50,708 nt of DNA from NCBI GenBank assembly GCA_009785215.1, contig WQWU01000011.1, positions 1 to 50,708 of the forward strand, given 5' to 3'. This stretch comes from Treponema sp. Lineage in GTDB: Bacteria; Spirochaetota; Spirochaetia; Treponematales; Breznakiellaceae. The position numbers were made by a program, and so were the translations under genes. Below are positions 1-7,609 of the stretch, one piece after another. Position 1 is the stretch's first letter. Every line of letters begins with the position of its first letter. Below the pieces are notes generated by a model, which worked only from the letters and a program-made list of their open reading frames with translations, was not told the origin of the DNA and searched no databases.

Positions 1-122
1 GAAAGCAAAGTTTAATCAATTAGAATTGTGTCATAGTTTCTGTTGAACCGCCGTGTACCGGTCGGTACGCACGGTGGTGTGAGAGGTCGATCGCTCAAAT
101 AATGAGCGGTCTCCTACTCGAT
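1..122 (+). mobile_element. 3' end of a group II intron (domains V and VI)
   Basis: Positions 45-79 fold as a domain V-like hairpin: GAACCGCCGTG pairs with the GCACGGTGGTG side around a GTACC/GGTAC stem. Positions 81-122 follow as domain VI: the arm GATCGCTC pairs with GAGCGGTC, and the element ends CTCCTACTCGAT, the form many bacterial group II introns end with (3' AY splice end, here about 121-122). The intron-encoded reverse transcriptase would lie to the left, outside the window; I see no recognisable coding end in 1-40. Whether the intron is intact cannot be judged. The 3' exon begins near 123. The boundary is from pattern recognition, not a covariance-model search. Confidence 0.8.
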
Positions 123-153
123 GCGTGAAGTTGCTCGCAAACCCAATCAACAT

Positions 154-690
154 TTAATCTTTACGAAAACCTATGGTTTTAGTTTTTGGCGGCTGCTCAA
201 TTAAGTTGTTAAGAACTAATAGTATTTGATTTATTGTTTTTTCATGTTTAGAAAATTTATTATCAGTGTTATCTATATGAAGCATGAGGAGTTTACGAAG
301 TTCTGCAATTTGACTATTTTCATTGCTCTTTGAAAGCACATAGTGGCGCATTTTTACAAAAACACGCATAATTTGAATATTTATCTCTACCGCTTTGGCA
401 GAATTTAGCACACTTGATAGCATTAAAATACCATGCTCAGTAAATGCAAAAGGTCTGTATTTTCTTGTATCTTTGCTAAAGATCACAAATTGTGATCTTT
501 GATTTTTCCATTCATCATCAGTTAATTGGAACATAAAATCAAATGGGAAACGGTCAATATTGCGTTTTACAGCTTGATTAAGTGACCTTAACTCAACACC
601 ATATAAAATTGCAAGGTCACTATCCAGCATAACTTTCTGTCCACGGATGTCGTAAATAAGTTTTTTAACTGGCAACAGTTTTTTGCTCAT
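154..690 (-). CDS. ORF6N-domain protein (phage/mobile-element DNA-binding type)
   Basis: A 178-residue protein. The first 100 residues match the ORF6N family: IYDIRGQKVMLDSDLAILYGV, then LNQAVKRNIDRFP.DFMFQLT and the FAFTEHGILMLSSVL segment. ORF6N proteins are common on phages and mobile elements and in bacterial chromosomes. They are thought to bind DNA, but their role is usually unknown. The C-terminal 70 residues look helical and may be a coiled coil. I chose the ATG at 690 because GGGGAAG precedes it; an in-frame ATG at 726 lacks such a site. It lies 30 bp after the group II intron end, in an accessory patch. The family call is firm, the biological role is not. Confidence 0.85.
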   Translation of the reverse strand: MSKKLLPVKKLIYDIRGQKVMLDSDLAILYGVELRSLNQAVKRNIDRFPFDFMFQLTDDEWKNQRSQFVIFSKDTRKYRPFAFTEHGILMLSSVLNSAKAVEINIQIMRVFVKMRHYVLSKSNENSQIAELRKLLMLHIDNTDNKFSKHEKTINQILLVLNNLIEQPPKTKTIGFRKD

Positions 691-709
691 TATTCTTCCC
701 CTTGCTTTT

Positions 710-737
710 AAAATAACATATAGCAAACATATGTCAA
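710..737 (-). promoter_or_regulatory. Putative promoter of the ORF6N gene
   Basis: On the minus strand TTGACA (732-737) is followed, 16 bases on, by TATTTT (710-715). This gives a start of transcription about 13 bases before the ATG at 690, with the ribosome site GGGGAAG between. The -35 is perfect and the -10 is weak. Positions 738-894 hold nothing else I can support. Confidence 0.45.
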
Positions 738-894
738 GTAGTAGTGTTTAATTAAAAAAATTATTGATTTATATGATATCTTGCATTATATATGTGTATA
801 CGCGCAATACTTTTACTGGAATCTCCAATGAGTAAACGACACTACTGAAAAGTGGTAGCAGCTACCTTTGCGTGACCAGTAGAATTGCGGTAAA

Positions 895-1230
895 TTATTT
901 ACCAATTTTTTCTTCAATGTTTTTTAAGGAAGCTCTCATGTTTAATAAAATATTATTTATACCAAATAATACTAAATCAAATATTAAGCCAGCAATTAAG
1001 CCAAGTATAGCATAACCAATATGGAATTTGTTTTCTGCTCCTCTTAGTAAAAAACCACATATAAAAAAACTTTTTATAGGAATTATCCACATTAAAACTT
1101 CCAAAGAAATTGAATAGATCTTACCTATCAAGCTTTGCATAGTAGTTAAAATACCAAAATGTTCCAAAATTCCGAAAACTATCCAGTATATTATTCCAAT
1201 AATAAAAATATATGATACAAAAAATCCCAT
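895..1230 (-). CDS. Small membrane protein, paralogue of its upstream neighbour
   Basis: 111 residues with three or four hydrophobic spans: about 4-25, 40-62 and 72-95. From residue 31 on it is clearly similar to the 80-residue protein at 1253-1495. Both share LIG.IYSI..EVL.W.IP, a FH.GYA.LG.IAGLI.D..LFG segment and a LLN.R.SLKNIE end. This copy has an extra N-terminal membrane segment. It starts 22 bp after its paralogue with a GGAAG ribosome site, so the two are probably one mRNA and arose by tandem duplication. I do not recognise the family. Expression is probably controlled by the XRE protein encoded divergently at 1604. Confidence 0.7.
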   Translation of the reverse strand: MGFFVSYIFIIGIIYWIVFGILEHFGILTTMQSLIGKIYSISLEVLMWIIPIKSFFICGFLLRGAENKFHIGYAILGLIAGLIFDLVLFGINNILLNMRASLKNIEEKIGK

Positions 1231-1252
1231 AAGTGCTTCCTTAATTAAAGAA

Positions 1253-1495
1253 TCATTTTTTTTCTATATTTTTTAATGATGTTCTGATATTTAATAAGAT
1301 TATTATTGGTCCAAATAAAGTAATATCCAATATTAAACCAGCAATTATACCAAGCAATGCATATCCAAAATGAAAGCTATTATCCAATCCGTTCATGAAC
1401 ATCCCAAAAACTATAAATACTGCTCCTGGTATTACCCAAAGCAGAACCTCAATTACAATTGAATAAATGTTTCCGATTAATCTTTGAAAAATCAT
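1253..1495 (-). CDS. Small membrane protein, first gene of a paralogous pair
   Basis: 80 residues with about three hydrophobic segments and a basic C-terminus (NIEKK). It is the shorter paralogue of the 895-1230 product and lacks its N-terminal extension. I chose the ATG at 1495 because TAAGGAGAA lies just upstream; a start at 1552 would run through the operator. No known domain is evident. Its promoter is strong and overlapped by repeated AACCAC boxes, so it is likely a repressed, inducible transcript. A role as a small holin-, immunity- or toxin-like membrane protein is possible, but nothing in the sequence proves it. Confidence 0.7.
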   Translation of the reverse strand: MIFQRLIGNIYSIVIEVLLWVIPGAVFIVFGMFMNGLDNSFHFGYALLGIIAGLILDITLFGPIIILLNIRTSLKNIEKK

Positions 1496-1513
1496 AATTA
1501 TTCTCCTTATAAT

Positions 1514-1581
1514 AACCACATGATTTGGTGGTTTTCTTAAATTAAACCACAAAAAATAACAGTTGTCAAGTATTTAACCAC
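1514..1581. promoter_or_regulatory. Operator array of AACCAC boxes between divergent genes
   Basis: AACCAC occurs at 1514-1519, 1545-1550 and 1576-1581, with the inverted copy GTGGTT at 1528-1533. The first and inverted copies form a dyad with an 8-base spacer. The three direct copies are spaced exactly 31 bases apart, close to three helical turns. They flank and overlap the leftward promoter, and the 1576 copy lies 22 bases before the XRE gene. Likely binding sites for that XRE protein (inference). Confidence 0.6.
1541..1569 (-). promoter_or_regulatory. Strong sigma-70-type promoter for the membrane-protein pair
   Basis: Minus strand TTGACA (1564-1569), exactly 17 bases, then TTTAAT (1541-1546). 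It lies 46 bases upstream of the ATG at 1495. An AACCAC box overlaps the -10 and another sits just upstream of the -35. Confidence 0.7.
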
Positions 1582-1603
1582 CATTTTTAAGTAATCTGTA
1601 AGT

Positions 1604-1945
1604 ATGGGTTTTAGAGAGAATTTAAGAGAGGCTATAGATTTTTCTGGGTTAGAACAAAAAGAGTTGGCTTATAAGGCGAAAATTAGCCTGCGAAACATTG
1701 AAAATTACCTAAGAGAAAATGCTTCTATACCTGTGGCAGATAAAGCAGTAAGTATTGCTCAGGTACTTGGCGTTACTGTTGAGTATCTTGTTACTGGGAA
1801 AAACTCTCCTGCGGAAACTGTCTCATCAGTTAACCCTGAAATTAAAGCCTTAATTCAGAATATAAAGAAACTGCCCAAAAATAAACAAGCTATTGTCATA
1901 GAAAATGCTCTTAACCTATCCAAAATTTTATCTCAGCAAAAATAA
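1604..1945 (+). CDS. XRE-family HTH transcriptional regulator
   Basis: 113 residues. Residues 5-65 form a Cro/CI-type HTH: LREAIDFSGLEQKELAYKAK followed by the recognition helix region LRNIENYL, then ADKAVSIAQVLGVTVEYLVTG, typical of phage-like repressors. The C-terminus is short and lacks a peptidase domain, so it is not a LexA-cleaved repressor. It is divergent from the membrane-protein pair and separated from it by the AACCAC array, so it probably represses that pair and perhaps itself. There is no Shine-Dalgarno site. TAATCT sits at 1592-1597, exactly six bases before the ATG, so the mRNA may be leaderless. Confidence 0.85.
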   Translation: MGFRENLREAIDFSGLEQKELAYKAKISLRNIENYLRENASIPVADKAVSIAQVLGVTVEYLVTGKNSPAETVSSVNPEIKALIQNIKKLPKNKQAIVIENALNLSKILSQQK

Positions 1946-1998
1946 GGTATATGGAAGCAATAGCGCTTTTTTCTTGTTTCTTTTTCAGAATGATTCCC

Positions 1999-2042
1999 CC
2001 GTGCCTAAAAAACCGCTGCGCAGTTAATTTTAAGAGGCACGG
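1999..2042. repeat. 8-bp inverted repeat (hairpin) downstream of the XRE gene
   Basis: CCGTGCCT (1999-2006) pairs perfectly with AGGCACGG (2035-2042), with a 28-base loop containing the palindrome CTGCGCAG. There is no following T-run, so it is not a standard terminator. The rest of 1946-2093 holds nothing I can support. Confidence 0.45.
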
Positions 2043-2093
2043 AGCGACCAATTATTCTAGGAAAAAATGGCTTGATATCTAGTTAAATTCCAC

Positions 2094-2122
2094 TTGACAA
2101 AATGTACAATATAATGTACATT
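2094..2122 (+). promoter_or_regulatory. Promoter with palindromic operator of the toxin-antitoxin pair
   Basis: TTGACA (2094-2099), 17 bases, TACATT (2117-2122). Spanning the spacer and -10 is a perfect inverted repeat: AATGTACA (2101-2108), six bases, TGTACATT (2115-2122). This is the layout expected for autoregulation by an antitoxin of the HigA type. Confidence 0.7.
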
Positions 2123-2189
2123 TTATATATCCTTTCTGGTGGGGAACTACGGTGTGGTTTCTGGGAATATTAGTGATTTGGGGATATCT

Positions 2190-2549
2190 ATGCACGACAA
2201 GAATCAGAAAGTTTTTGATGTGGTATTCTTTGAAACCGCAAACGGCAGACAGCCTGTCAGAGAATTTATTTTGGAACAAACAAGAGAGGATCAAAAAGAG
2301 ATTGGTTCAGATATCAGGAATGTACAAGATAATTTTCCTGTAGGTCTGCCTTTGGTAAGGAAGTTAAAGTCAGAATTATGGGAAATTAGAAGTATAATTA
2401 AGGATAGTATAAGCAGGGTGTTTTTTACTTTTTACAAAGAAAAGATAATCTTACTTCATGCTATTGTGAAAAAATCACAGAAAACACCACCGAAAGATAT
2501 TGATGTTGCAACCGAACGATTAAAAGAATTTAAAAGAATGCAGAAATAG
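2190..2549 (+). CDS. HigB/RelE-superfamily toxin (phage Gp49-like)
   Basis: 119 residues. It matches the Gp49-like/HigB group of RelE-fold toxins: F.....G.QPVREFIL near the start, the central LP.VRKLKSELWEIRSI segment, then RVFFTFYKEKIILLHAIVKKSQKTP, where the basic HAIVKKSQKTP block is the family's hallmark. Such toxins usually cleave mRNA on the ribosome. I took the ATG at 2190, preceded by TTGGGGAT, rather than the in-frame ATG at 2139, because homology begins after it. The antitoxin gene follows 10 bp later, and toxin-first order is usual for HigBA. No truncation is visible, so it is likely functional. Confidence 0.88.
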   Translation: MHDKNQKVFDVVFFETANGRQPVREFILEQTREDQKEIGSDIRNVQDNFPVGLPLVRKLKSELWEIRSIIKDSISRVFFTFYKEKIILLHAIVKKSQKTPPKDIDVATERLKEFKRMQK

Positions 2550-2559
2550 GAGAAAAATT

Positions 2560-2832
2560 ATGAAGGGTATTGGTCAGAATTTTGATGATTTCTTAAAAGA
2601 ACAGGGTATGTATGAAGAAGTCAACGAATTGGCAGCAAAAAAACTCATTACTTATCAGTTAAAACAAGCTATGCAGGAGCAGAAATTGACTAAAAGCACT
2701 GTTGCAAAAAAAATGAAAACATCCAGAGTTGCTGTCGATAATATTTTAGACCCTGCATTTAATACCTCAATTGATTCTCTTGAGCGGTTTGCCTATGCAA
2801 TTGGTAAAAAATTGACAATTTCTTTAAGTTGA
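2560..2832 (+). CDS. HigA-like XRE antitoxin
   Basis: 90 residues. The second half is an XRE helix-turn-helix: ITYQLKQAMQEQKLTKSTVAKKMKTSRVAVDNILDP, then TSIDSLERFAYAIGKKLTISL. It would bind and neutralise the toxin encoded just upstream and repress the operon through the palindrome at 2101-2122. An AGGAG ribosome site precedes the ATG. The N-terminal 25 residues (FDDFLKEQGMYEEV) are typical of antitoxins paired with Gp49-like toxins. The gene is convergent with the HAD gene, with a hairpin terminator between. Confidence 0.88.
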   Translation: MKGIGQNFDDFLKEQGMYEEVNELAAKKLITYQLKQAMQEQKLTKSTVAKKMKTSRVAVDNILDPAFNTSIDSLERFAYAIGKKLTISLS

Positions 2833-2854
2833 TTATATAACAACAGCTTACCTG

Positions 2855-2885
2855 AAAAAAAGCCTGACACTTATATGTGATCAGG
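2855..2885 (-). terminator. Intrinsic terminator of the leftward HAD/kinase operon
   Basis: CCTGA-CAC (2863-2870) pairs with GTG-A-TCAGG (2877-2885) around TTATAT, with one bulged base. Read leftward the hairpin is followed by a run of seven T (AAAAAAA at 2855-2861 on the plus strand). Read rightward only a weak T-rich tract follows, so it may serve the antitoxin gene less well. Confidence 0.7.
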
Positions 2886-2917
2886 TTACTTCTTTTTATT
2901 TTAATCTTTATTCTTTC

Positions 2918-3586
2918 TTACAAGCCCAGCAACCCAGCAACTTCTGACAAATCATTACACTTGCGCCAGACAGTATCGAGTACTTCCTGCGGCGGATCAA
3001 TAACATCTTTTATAAATATTGAACGTATTCCAGCAGCGTGCAGTCCTTTCAAACCTGCGGGCGAGTCTTCAAGGCCAACGCATTCAGAAGGAGCAAATCC
3101 AAGTCTTTGTGCTGCAAGCAAAAAAATGTCTGGCGCAGGTTTACCGTTTTCTACTTCGTCGCCGCAGGTAATTGCAGAAAACTTATCAATGATACCTGCT
3201 TTTTCCAGATTTCTTTCTGCCGTTGCCTTGCTTGATGATGTCGCAAGCCCAAATGGAATATTTGCTGCGTAAAGTTTATCTAATAAAAAGTCTAATCCGG
3301 GTTTTTTTGGCAGGCCGTTCTCTTCGATTTCTTTATTTACAAGGCGTCTGAACTCGGCATGAACTTTTTCGTACGGGAAATCAACACCGAATTCTTCCAG
3401 CATTACTTCGCGGGATCTTTTATTACTAATGCCAATTACTTTCATTACAATGTCTCTGGTTATTTTATATCCAAACAAATTACCTGCAGGTTCCCAAATG
3501 GGAATAGTCAGATTTTCTGTATCAAACATAAGGCCGTCCATATCAAAAATTACGGCGCCTGGAAGAAAAACATTTTCGTTATTCAT
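2918..3586 (-). CDS. HAD-superfamily phosphatase (beta-phosphoglucomutase-like subgroup)
   Basis: 222 residues, the usual size for HAD subfamily IA. Motif I is VIFDMDG with Asp15 as nucleophile and Asp17 as acid/base. Motif II is LATSSS near residue 117, motif III the Lys of NGKPAPD, and motif IV LEDSPAG. It has an N-terminal helical cap like phosphoglycolate phosphatase, beta-phosphoglucomutase and YcjU/YniC-type sugar phosphatases. The substrate cannot be read from sequence. It starts 2 bp after the hybrid kinase stop, in the same operon. A GAGGAA ribosome site supports the start. Confidence 0.88.
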   Translation of the reverse strand: MNNENVFLPGAVIFDMDGLMFDTENLTIPIWEPAGNLFGYKITRDIVMKVIGISNKRSREVMLEEFGVDFPYEKVHAEFRRLVNKEIEENGLPKKPGLDFLLDKLYAANIPFGLATSSSKATAERNLEKAGIIDKFSAITCGDEVENGKPAPDIFLLAAQRLGFAPSECVGLEDSPAGLKGLHAAGIRSIFIKDVIDPPQEVLDTVWRKCNDLSEVAGLLGL

Positions 3587-3588
3587 GA

Positions 3589-6378
3589 TTATAATTCCTC
3601 TATCAATTTAACTACACCATCGAAGTCGCTGTATATAAACAGCATATCTTTTATTTGTTCAAGTAAGGTTAAAGTTTTTCCGCTCCATGTTTTTTCTTTT
3701 AATCTGTCCAGTGCGGCATAAGCTGTATCATCATCATAATTCTCGCAGGCTATTTTTACGATTTGAAGCTCTTTTGTAAGATATTCTGTGTCTTCGTTAG
3801 ATGTATCAATATTATCTTCGCCGTAAATTTCCGGTACTTTATGTTTTTCTATTATTTCTTCAAGAGTTTTAATAAAGTTTTCAGTATTGGCGTTAATATA
3901 ATCCGTATCGCTTTTATGACCTGCATCTTCCATAATAGAAGCTGATTGCGATGCTTCGATTTCTCCTACATTCGCCAGAGCCGATTTCATGGCGTGTACA
4001 GTAATCGTAAACAATTTAATGTCACTATTCTCGTTACAAACAGGGTTAATAATATCCCTTATTGTTTTTATTGCTTTTTCTGCGTCTTCGCAGAATATTT
4101 GAAACAGTTTAGAATTTACTGCTTCGGCATTGGAATTTATTGTTTCTGAAGTATATTTTTTTGCTTCTTCAGGGTAAACATCACGGATAAATCTGTTTAA
4201 TACAGTATTCAGTAATCTTACATTTATTGGTTTTGGGATAAAACCGTCAAAACCATTCCGTTCAAATAACTCTTCATTACCCGCTAAAGCATTGGCTGTT
4301 AACGCTACTATTGGGATACGTTTATGATCTGCATTCTGATGTTCGGCTTCCCATTTGCGTATTCTTTGAGTAGTTTCAATTCCGTCCATTTGCGGCATCA
4401 TATGATCCATAAATATTACATCGTAGATTTTGCCGTTTTGTATTTTTTCTATTGCCTCAAAACCGCTGTTTGCAGTTTCTATATTCAGCTTGTAAGGTGA
4501 AAGCAGTCCTTCTGCAACATAAAGATTTGTATCTACATCGTCTACTACCAGTACTTTGCCGTAGGGCATTATTTCACGGGAGATCTGTGTTTTTTCTGTC
4601 TGCCGGTTCCCGGTAAATGTAAAATTGCGCAGACTCCATGCAAGCTCGGCGCCTATTGGTTTGTATTTAACAGATTCGCCCGGGCAGCAGATTTTTTGTT
4701 TTATAATTATTGTAAATGCACTGCCTTTGCCGTATTCACTTTCCAGTGTAATTGTACCATCCATCATCTCTGCAAGTTTTTTTGTTATATTTAAACCAAG
4801 ACCGGTTCCTTCTGTGGAGCGGTTAGCCTTGGCATTAAAGCGCAGGTATTCAGAGAACATCTTTTCTTTGTCTTCCAGTTTTATGCCTTGTCCTGTATCT
4901 TCAACTATAAAACATAATTTAACATCTTCATTTTTCATTTCGCAAGCAACCGTTAGTTTAACATAACCCTTGTCTGTGTATTTAATGGCATTGGAAAGCA
5001 GATTATTTAATATTTGTTTCAGCCGTAATTCATCGCCGTAAAGCCTGGCTGGCAAATTTTCATTTATATCCAATTTAAATTCTATTGGCTTGGAACCAAT
5101 CCTTATTATATTTAGCTGAACTGCATCATTAATCAGGCTCGGTACATCGTATTCAATGGGGTTTAAATCAAGTTTACCTGTTTCTATTTTTGACATATCA
5201 AGAATATCATTAATAATTCCCAATAGGTTATTGCCGGAGCTGTGAATTTTTTCATGAGCAGTTAACTGCATGTCAGATAAACCCCTGTCCTGCATTTCTA
5301 TCTGCGAAATTCCAATAATGGCGTTAAGAGGCGTGCGTATTTCATGTGACATAATTGCAAGGAAGTTGCTTTTGCTCCTGCTTGCATTTTCCGCTTCATT
5401 TTTTGCATATTCCAGAGAGGCCATTGTTTCGCGTAACGATTTGAGAAACCCGCGGATAAACAAGTTGAATATTAAAATAATCAGCGCCATTACAGCAAGC
5501 ATTATAATAAACACAACAGCAACCGGATTTTTATAATCGTCTATAGTGTCGGGTATGATAGCAATTGAGTACCATTCCAGAACAGGAACGGTGCCGATAG
5601 CAGTTCTTCCGTTTGCAGAGTCGAAAATTTTTGTTTCGCCTGGTTTTAAACTTAAAGCCTTTTCAAGATAATCGTCATTGCCCATTTTATTATTTATATG
5701 CTCTTTATTAACAACAAGATCCATGTCCATTGCGACTGTTATTTCTCCAAGAGAGTTAAAAAAATACATCTCGGTATTGCCAAGATTCTGTTCGTAAATT
5801 GCTGTAATAAACGCCGTAATGTCAATGCCGCTTCCTACCATGCCCAGAGGATAACCGTTTAAATCAAAAACCGGCGCATTAATCCACAGGTTAATCATGT
5901 TAAGATCAGGATTAAAGTTGATATTAAAGTTATAAATTTCTGTATCGTAAAGAGTCATGTTATACCAGTAGTTTTCCGGAAGACTGGGATCCATAACATA
6001 AGGTTCAAGATCGTCAAAGTGAAATAATTTATCATTGTTATTAACCCAGAAAATATTTCCGGCTAGTGTTTTATGATACGATGTTATTTCTTCCAGAGCC
6101 ATTGCTGCAACTTCGGTATTTTGAGGATGTGTAAAGTGGCGTATAATAAGCGGCGATTCAGCCATTTTTACTGCTACTATTACTTTAGTGTTTACAGAAT
6201 TTTCAAGTTCTATCCGTTTTATTTCCAGTGTTCTTGCAAGTTCATCGCCTTTGCCTGTTCTTATAACCTGCCGCATGGATAATAAAAAAGCAATGCTGCC
6301 GACAGCAAGCACTATCAAAAACAGAAAAATGGAAAATATAATAAAACTGCCTAGAACCGGATTTTTTTTCTTTGTCAT
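3589..6378 (-). CDS. Hybrid sensor histidine kinase with Cache, receiver and Hpt domains
   Basis: 929 residues. A membrane span at 12-34, a Cache-like extracytoplasmic sensor at about 40-275, a second span at about 285-308, then a HisKA domain with His345 (MSHEIRTP). The ATPase domain follows, with the N box near 458, DTGQG near 494 and EGTGLGL near 523. A receiver at 607-730 has Asp658 and Lys716, and an Hpt domain carries His795 (VHAMKSALANVGE). All phosphorelay residues are present, so it can run His-Asp-His relay within one chain and could pass phosphate to the HD-GYP regulator encoded 46 bp upstream. It is a close paralogue of the kinase at 13413-15668, which is soluble. The ligand is unknown. 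Confidence 0.92.
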   Translation of the reverse strand: MTKKKNPVLGSFIIFSIFLFLIVLAVGSIAFLLSMRQVIRTGKGDELARTLEIKRIELENSVNTKVIVAVKMAESPLIIRHFTHPQNTEVAAMALEEITSYHKTLAGNIFWVNNNDKLFHFDDLEPYVMDPSLPENYWYNMTLYDTEIYNFNINFNPDLNMINLWINAPVFDLNGYPLGMVGSGIDITAFITAIYEQNLGNTEMYFFNSLGEITVAMDMDLVVNKEHINNKMGNDDYLEKALSLKPGETKIFDSANGRTAIGTVPVLEWYSIAIIPDTIDDYKNPVAVVFIIMLAVMALIILIFNLFIRGFLKSLRETMASLEYAKNEAENASRSKSNFLAIMSHEIRTPLNAIIGISQIEMQDRGLSDMQLTAHEKIHSSGNNLLGIINDILDMSKIETGKLDLNPIEYDVPSLINDAVQLNIIRIGSKPIEFKLDINENLPARLYGDELRLKQILNNLLSNAIKYTDKGYVKLTVACEMKNEDVKLCFIVEDTGQGIKLEDKEKMFSEYLRFNAKANRSTEGTGLGLNITKKLAEMMDGTITLESEYGKGSAFTIIIKQKICCPGESVKYKPIGAELAWSLRNFTFTGNRQTEKTQISREIMPYGKVLVVDDVDTNLYVAEGLLSPYKLNIETANSGFEAIEKIQNGKIYDVIFMDHMMPQMDGIETTQRIRKWEAEHQNADHKRIPIVALTANALAGNEELFERNGFDGFIPKPINVRLLNTVLNRFIRDVYPEEAKKYTSETINSNAEAVNSKLFQIFCEDAEKAIKTIRDIINPVCNENSDIKLFTITVHAMKSALANVGEIEASQSASIMEDAGHKSDTDYINANTENFIKTLEEIIEKHKVPEIYGEDNIDTSNEDTEYLTKELQIVKIACENYDDDTAYAALDRLKEKTWSGKTLTLLEQIKDMLFIYSDFDGVVKLIEEL

Positions 6379-6424
6379 TAAAAGTCTGTTCCCTTCGTTT
6401 TTATTTCCATATAGTTAAGCAGTT

Positions 6425-7456
6425 TTAATTGGAATTTGAAGCGGACGAAGCTTGTATTTTAAAATCGTCTGCTACGTTTAAAAATGCTTCTACAATTTTT
6501 GGATCAAAATGAATGCCGTTATCTTTTTTTATCATTTCCACTGCCTGCTCATGAGTAAATGGTTTCTTGTACGGGCGTTCGCTGACTAGTGCATCATATA
6601 CATCCGCTATAGCCATGATTCTTCCTTCCAGCGGAATGTTCTCTTTTGCAAAACCCCTTGGGTAACCGGTTCCGTTCCATTTTTCATGATGACAGCCTGC
6701 AAATTTTTTTGCATGATTTAAAAATGTGTCTTCTTCTGCCTTGTCTATTATTCCGTCAATGATCCGCTCTCCTTCGGCGCAATGCCGCTTGATCATTGTA
6801 TATTCGTCATCTGTCAATTTTCCTGGTTTATTAAGGATTAAATCGCTAACCTTGATTTTTCCTACATCGTGTAACTGCGCCGAGGGTAAAAGGACTTCTA
6901 AATTCCATTTTGATATTTCTTCAGTATAAACGCCTGTTCGAATAAGTTCATACAAAAGAATTCTTATATAATTCTGAGTCCGGTCAATATGTTCTCCTGT
7001 TACTTCATCCCGGTTTTCTACCATATTTGCGATAATATTTATTGTAGCGTTATGTACTTTGCGTACGCTCTGAAGGCTTTCTTTAATGAGCTTATCAGTT
7101 TCTATGTGTGTTTCTATGCGTTTAATCAATACTGGCGGAGAGAAGGGTTTATTTATAAAATCGATTGCGCCTATTTCAAAACCGCGGATTTCCGATTCTG
7201 CATCATGTTTAGCCGTTAAAAATATAACTGGAATAGCCTTTAAATTGTCATCTGATTTTAACTTTGATAACGCTTCAAAACCGTCCATTTCCGGCATCTC
7301 TACGTCCAGCAGGATTAAATCGGGAGTGATTTTTTCCAGCATCTGAAACATCCTTGCCGCAGACGGCATGGCGTAGGCTTTGTATGTGCCATCAAGCGCA
7401 TTTTTGGCTGTTACAATATTGGTTGCATTATCATCAACAATAAAAATAGTCTTCAT
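6425..7456 (-). CDS. Response regulator with HD-GYP cyclic-di-GMP phosphodiesterase domain
   Basis: 343 residues. The N-terminal receiver has DD at 8-9, phospho-acceptor Asp51 and Lys103. After a helical linker comes an HD-GYP domain: HDVGK at 196-200, His225, HH at 256-257, and GTGYP with GYP at 264-266. HD-GYP enzymes hydrolyse cyclic di-GMP, and the metal-binding and GYP residues are all kept. The gene leads an operon with the hybrid kinase and the HAD gene. It is about as long as, and similar throughout to, the product of 12388-13413. Expected effect: signal-controlled lowering of cyclic di-GMP, for example to change motility. Confidence 0.92.
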   Translation of the reverse strand: MKTIFIVDDNATNIVTAKNALDGTYKAYAMPSAARMFQMLEKITPDLILLDVEMPEMDGFEALSKLKSDDNLKAIPVIFLTAKHDAESEIRGFEIGAIDFINKPFSPPVLIKRIETHIETDKLIKESLQSVRKVHNATINIIANMVENRDEVTGEHIDRTQNYIRILLYELIRTGVYTEEISKWNLEVLLPSAQLHDVGKIKVSDLILNKPGKLTDDEYTMIKRHCAEGERIIDGIIDKAEEDTFLNHAKKFAGCHHEKWNGTGYPRGFAKENIPLEGRIMAIADVYDALVSERPYKKPFTHEQAVEMIKKDNGIHFDPKIVEAFLNVADDFKIQASSASNSN

Positions 7457-7609
7457 ATATGTATAATTGTAGCATTATTAGCCATTTTTGTATATTACAG
7501 TTTCATGAAATTTGCAGGAATCCGGATATTAAAATAACCCATAAATTAAGAATTTTTTTTCTTGATTCTCCATGGAATTATTTTTATTTTTATTTACAGA
7601 GAGGTGTTT

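Noticed and set aside
1999..2042. Rho-independent terminator for the XRE gene
   Set aside because: The stem is perfect but the loop is 28 bases and no T-run follows; listed only as an inverted repeat.
2079..2294. Minus-strand frame over the toxin promoter
   Set aside because: It is antisense to the toxin gene and its operator, with no ribosome site or homology.
2877..3272. Plus-strand 131-codon frame opposite the HAD gene
   Set aside because: It is a shadow of the HAD phosphatase coding sequence, which has all its motifs.
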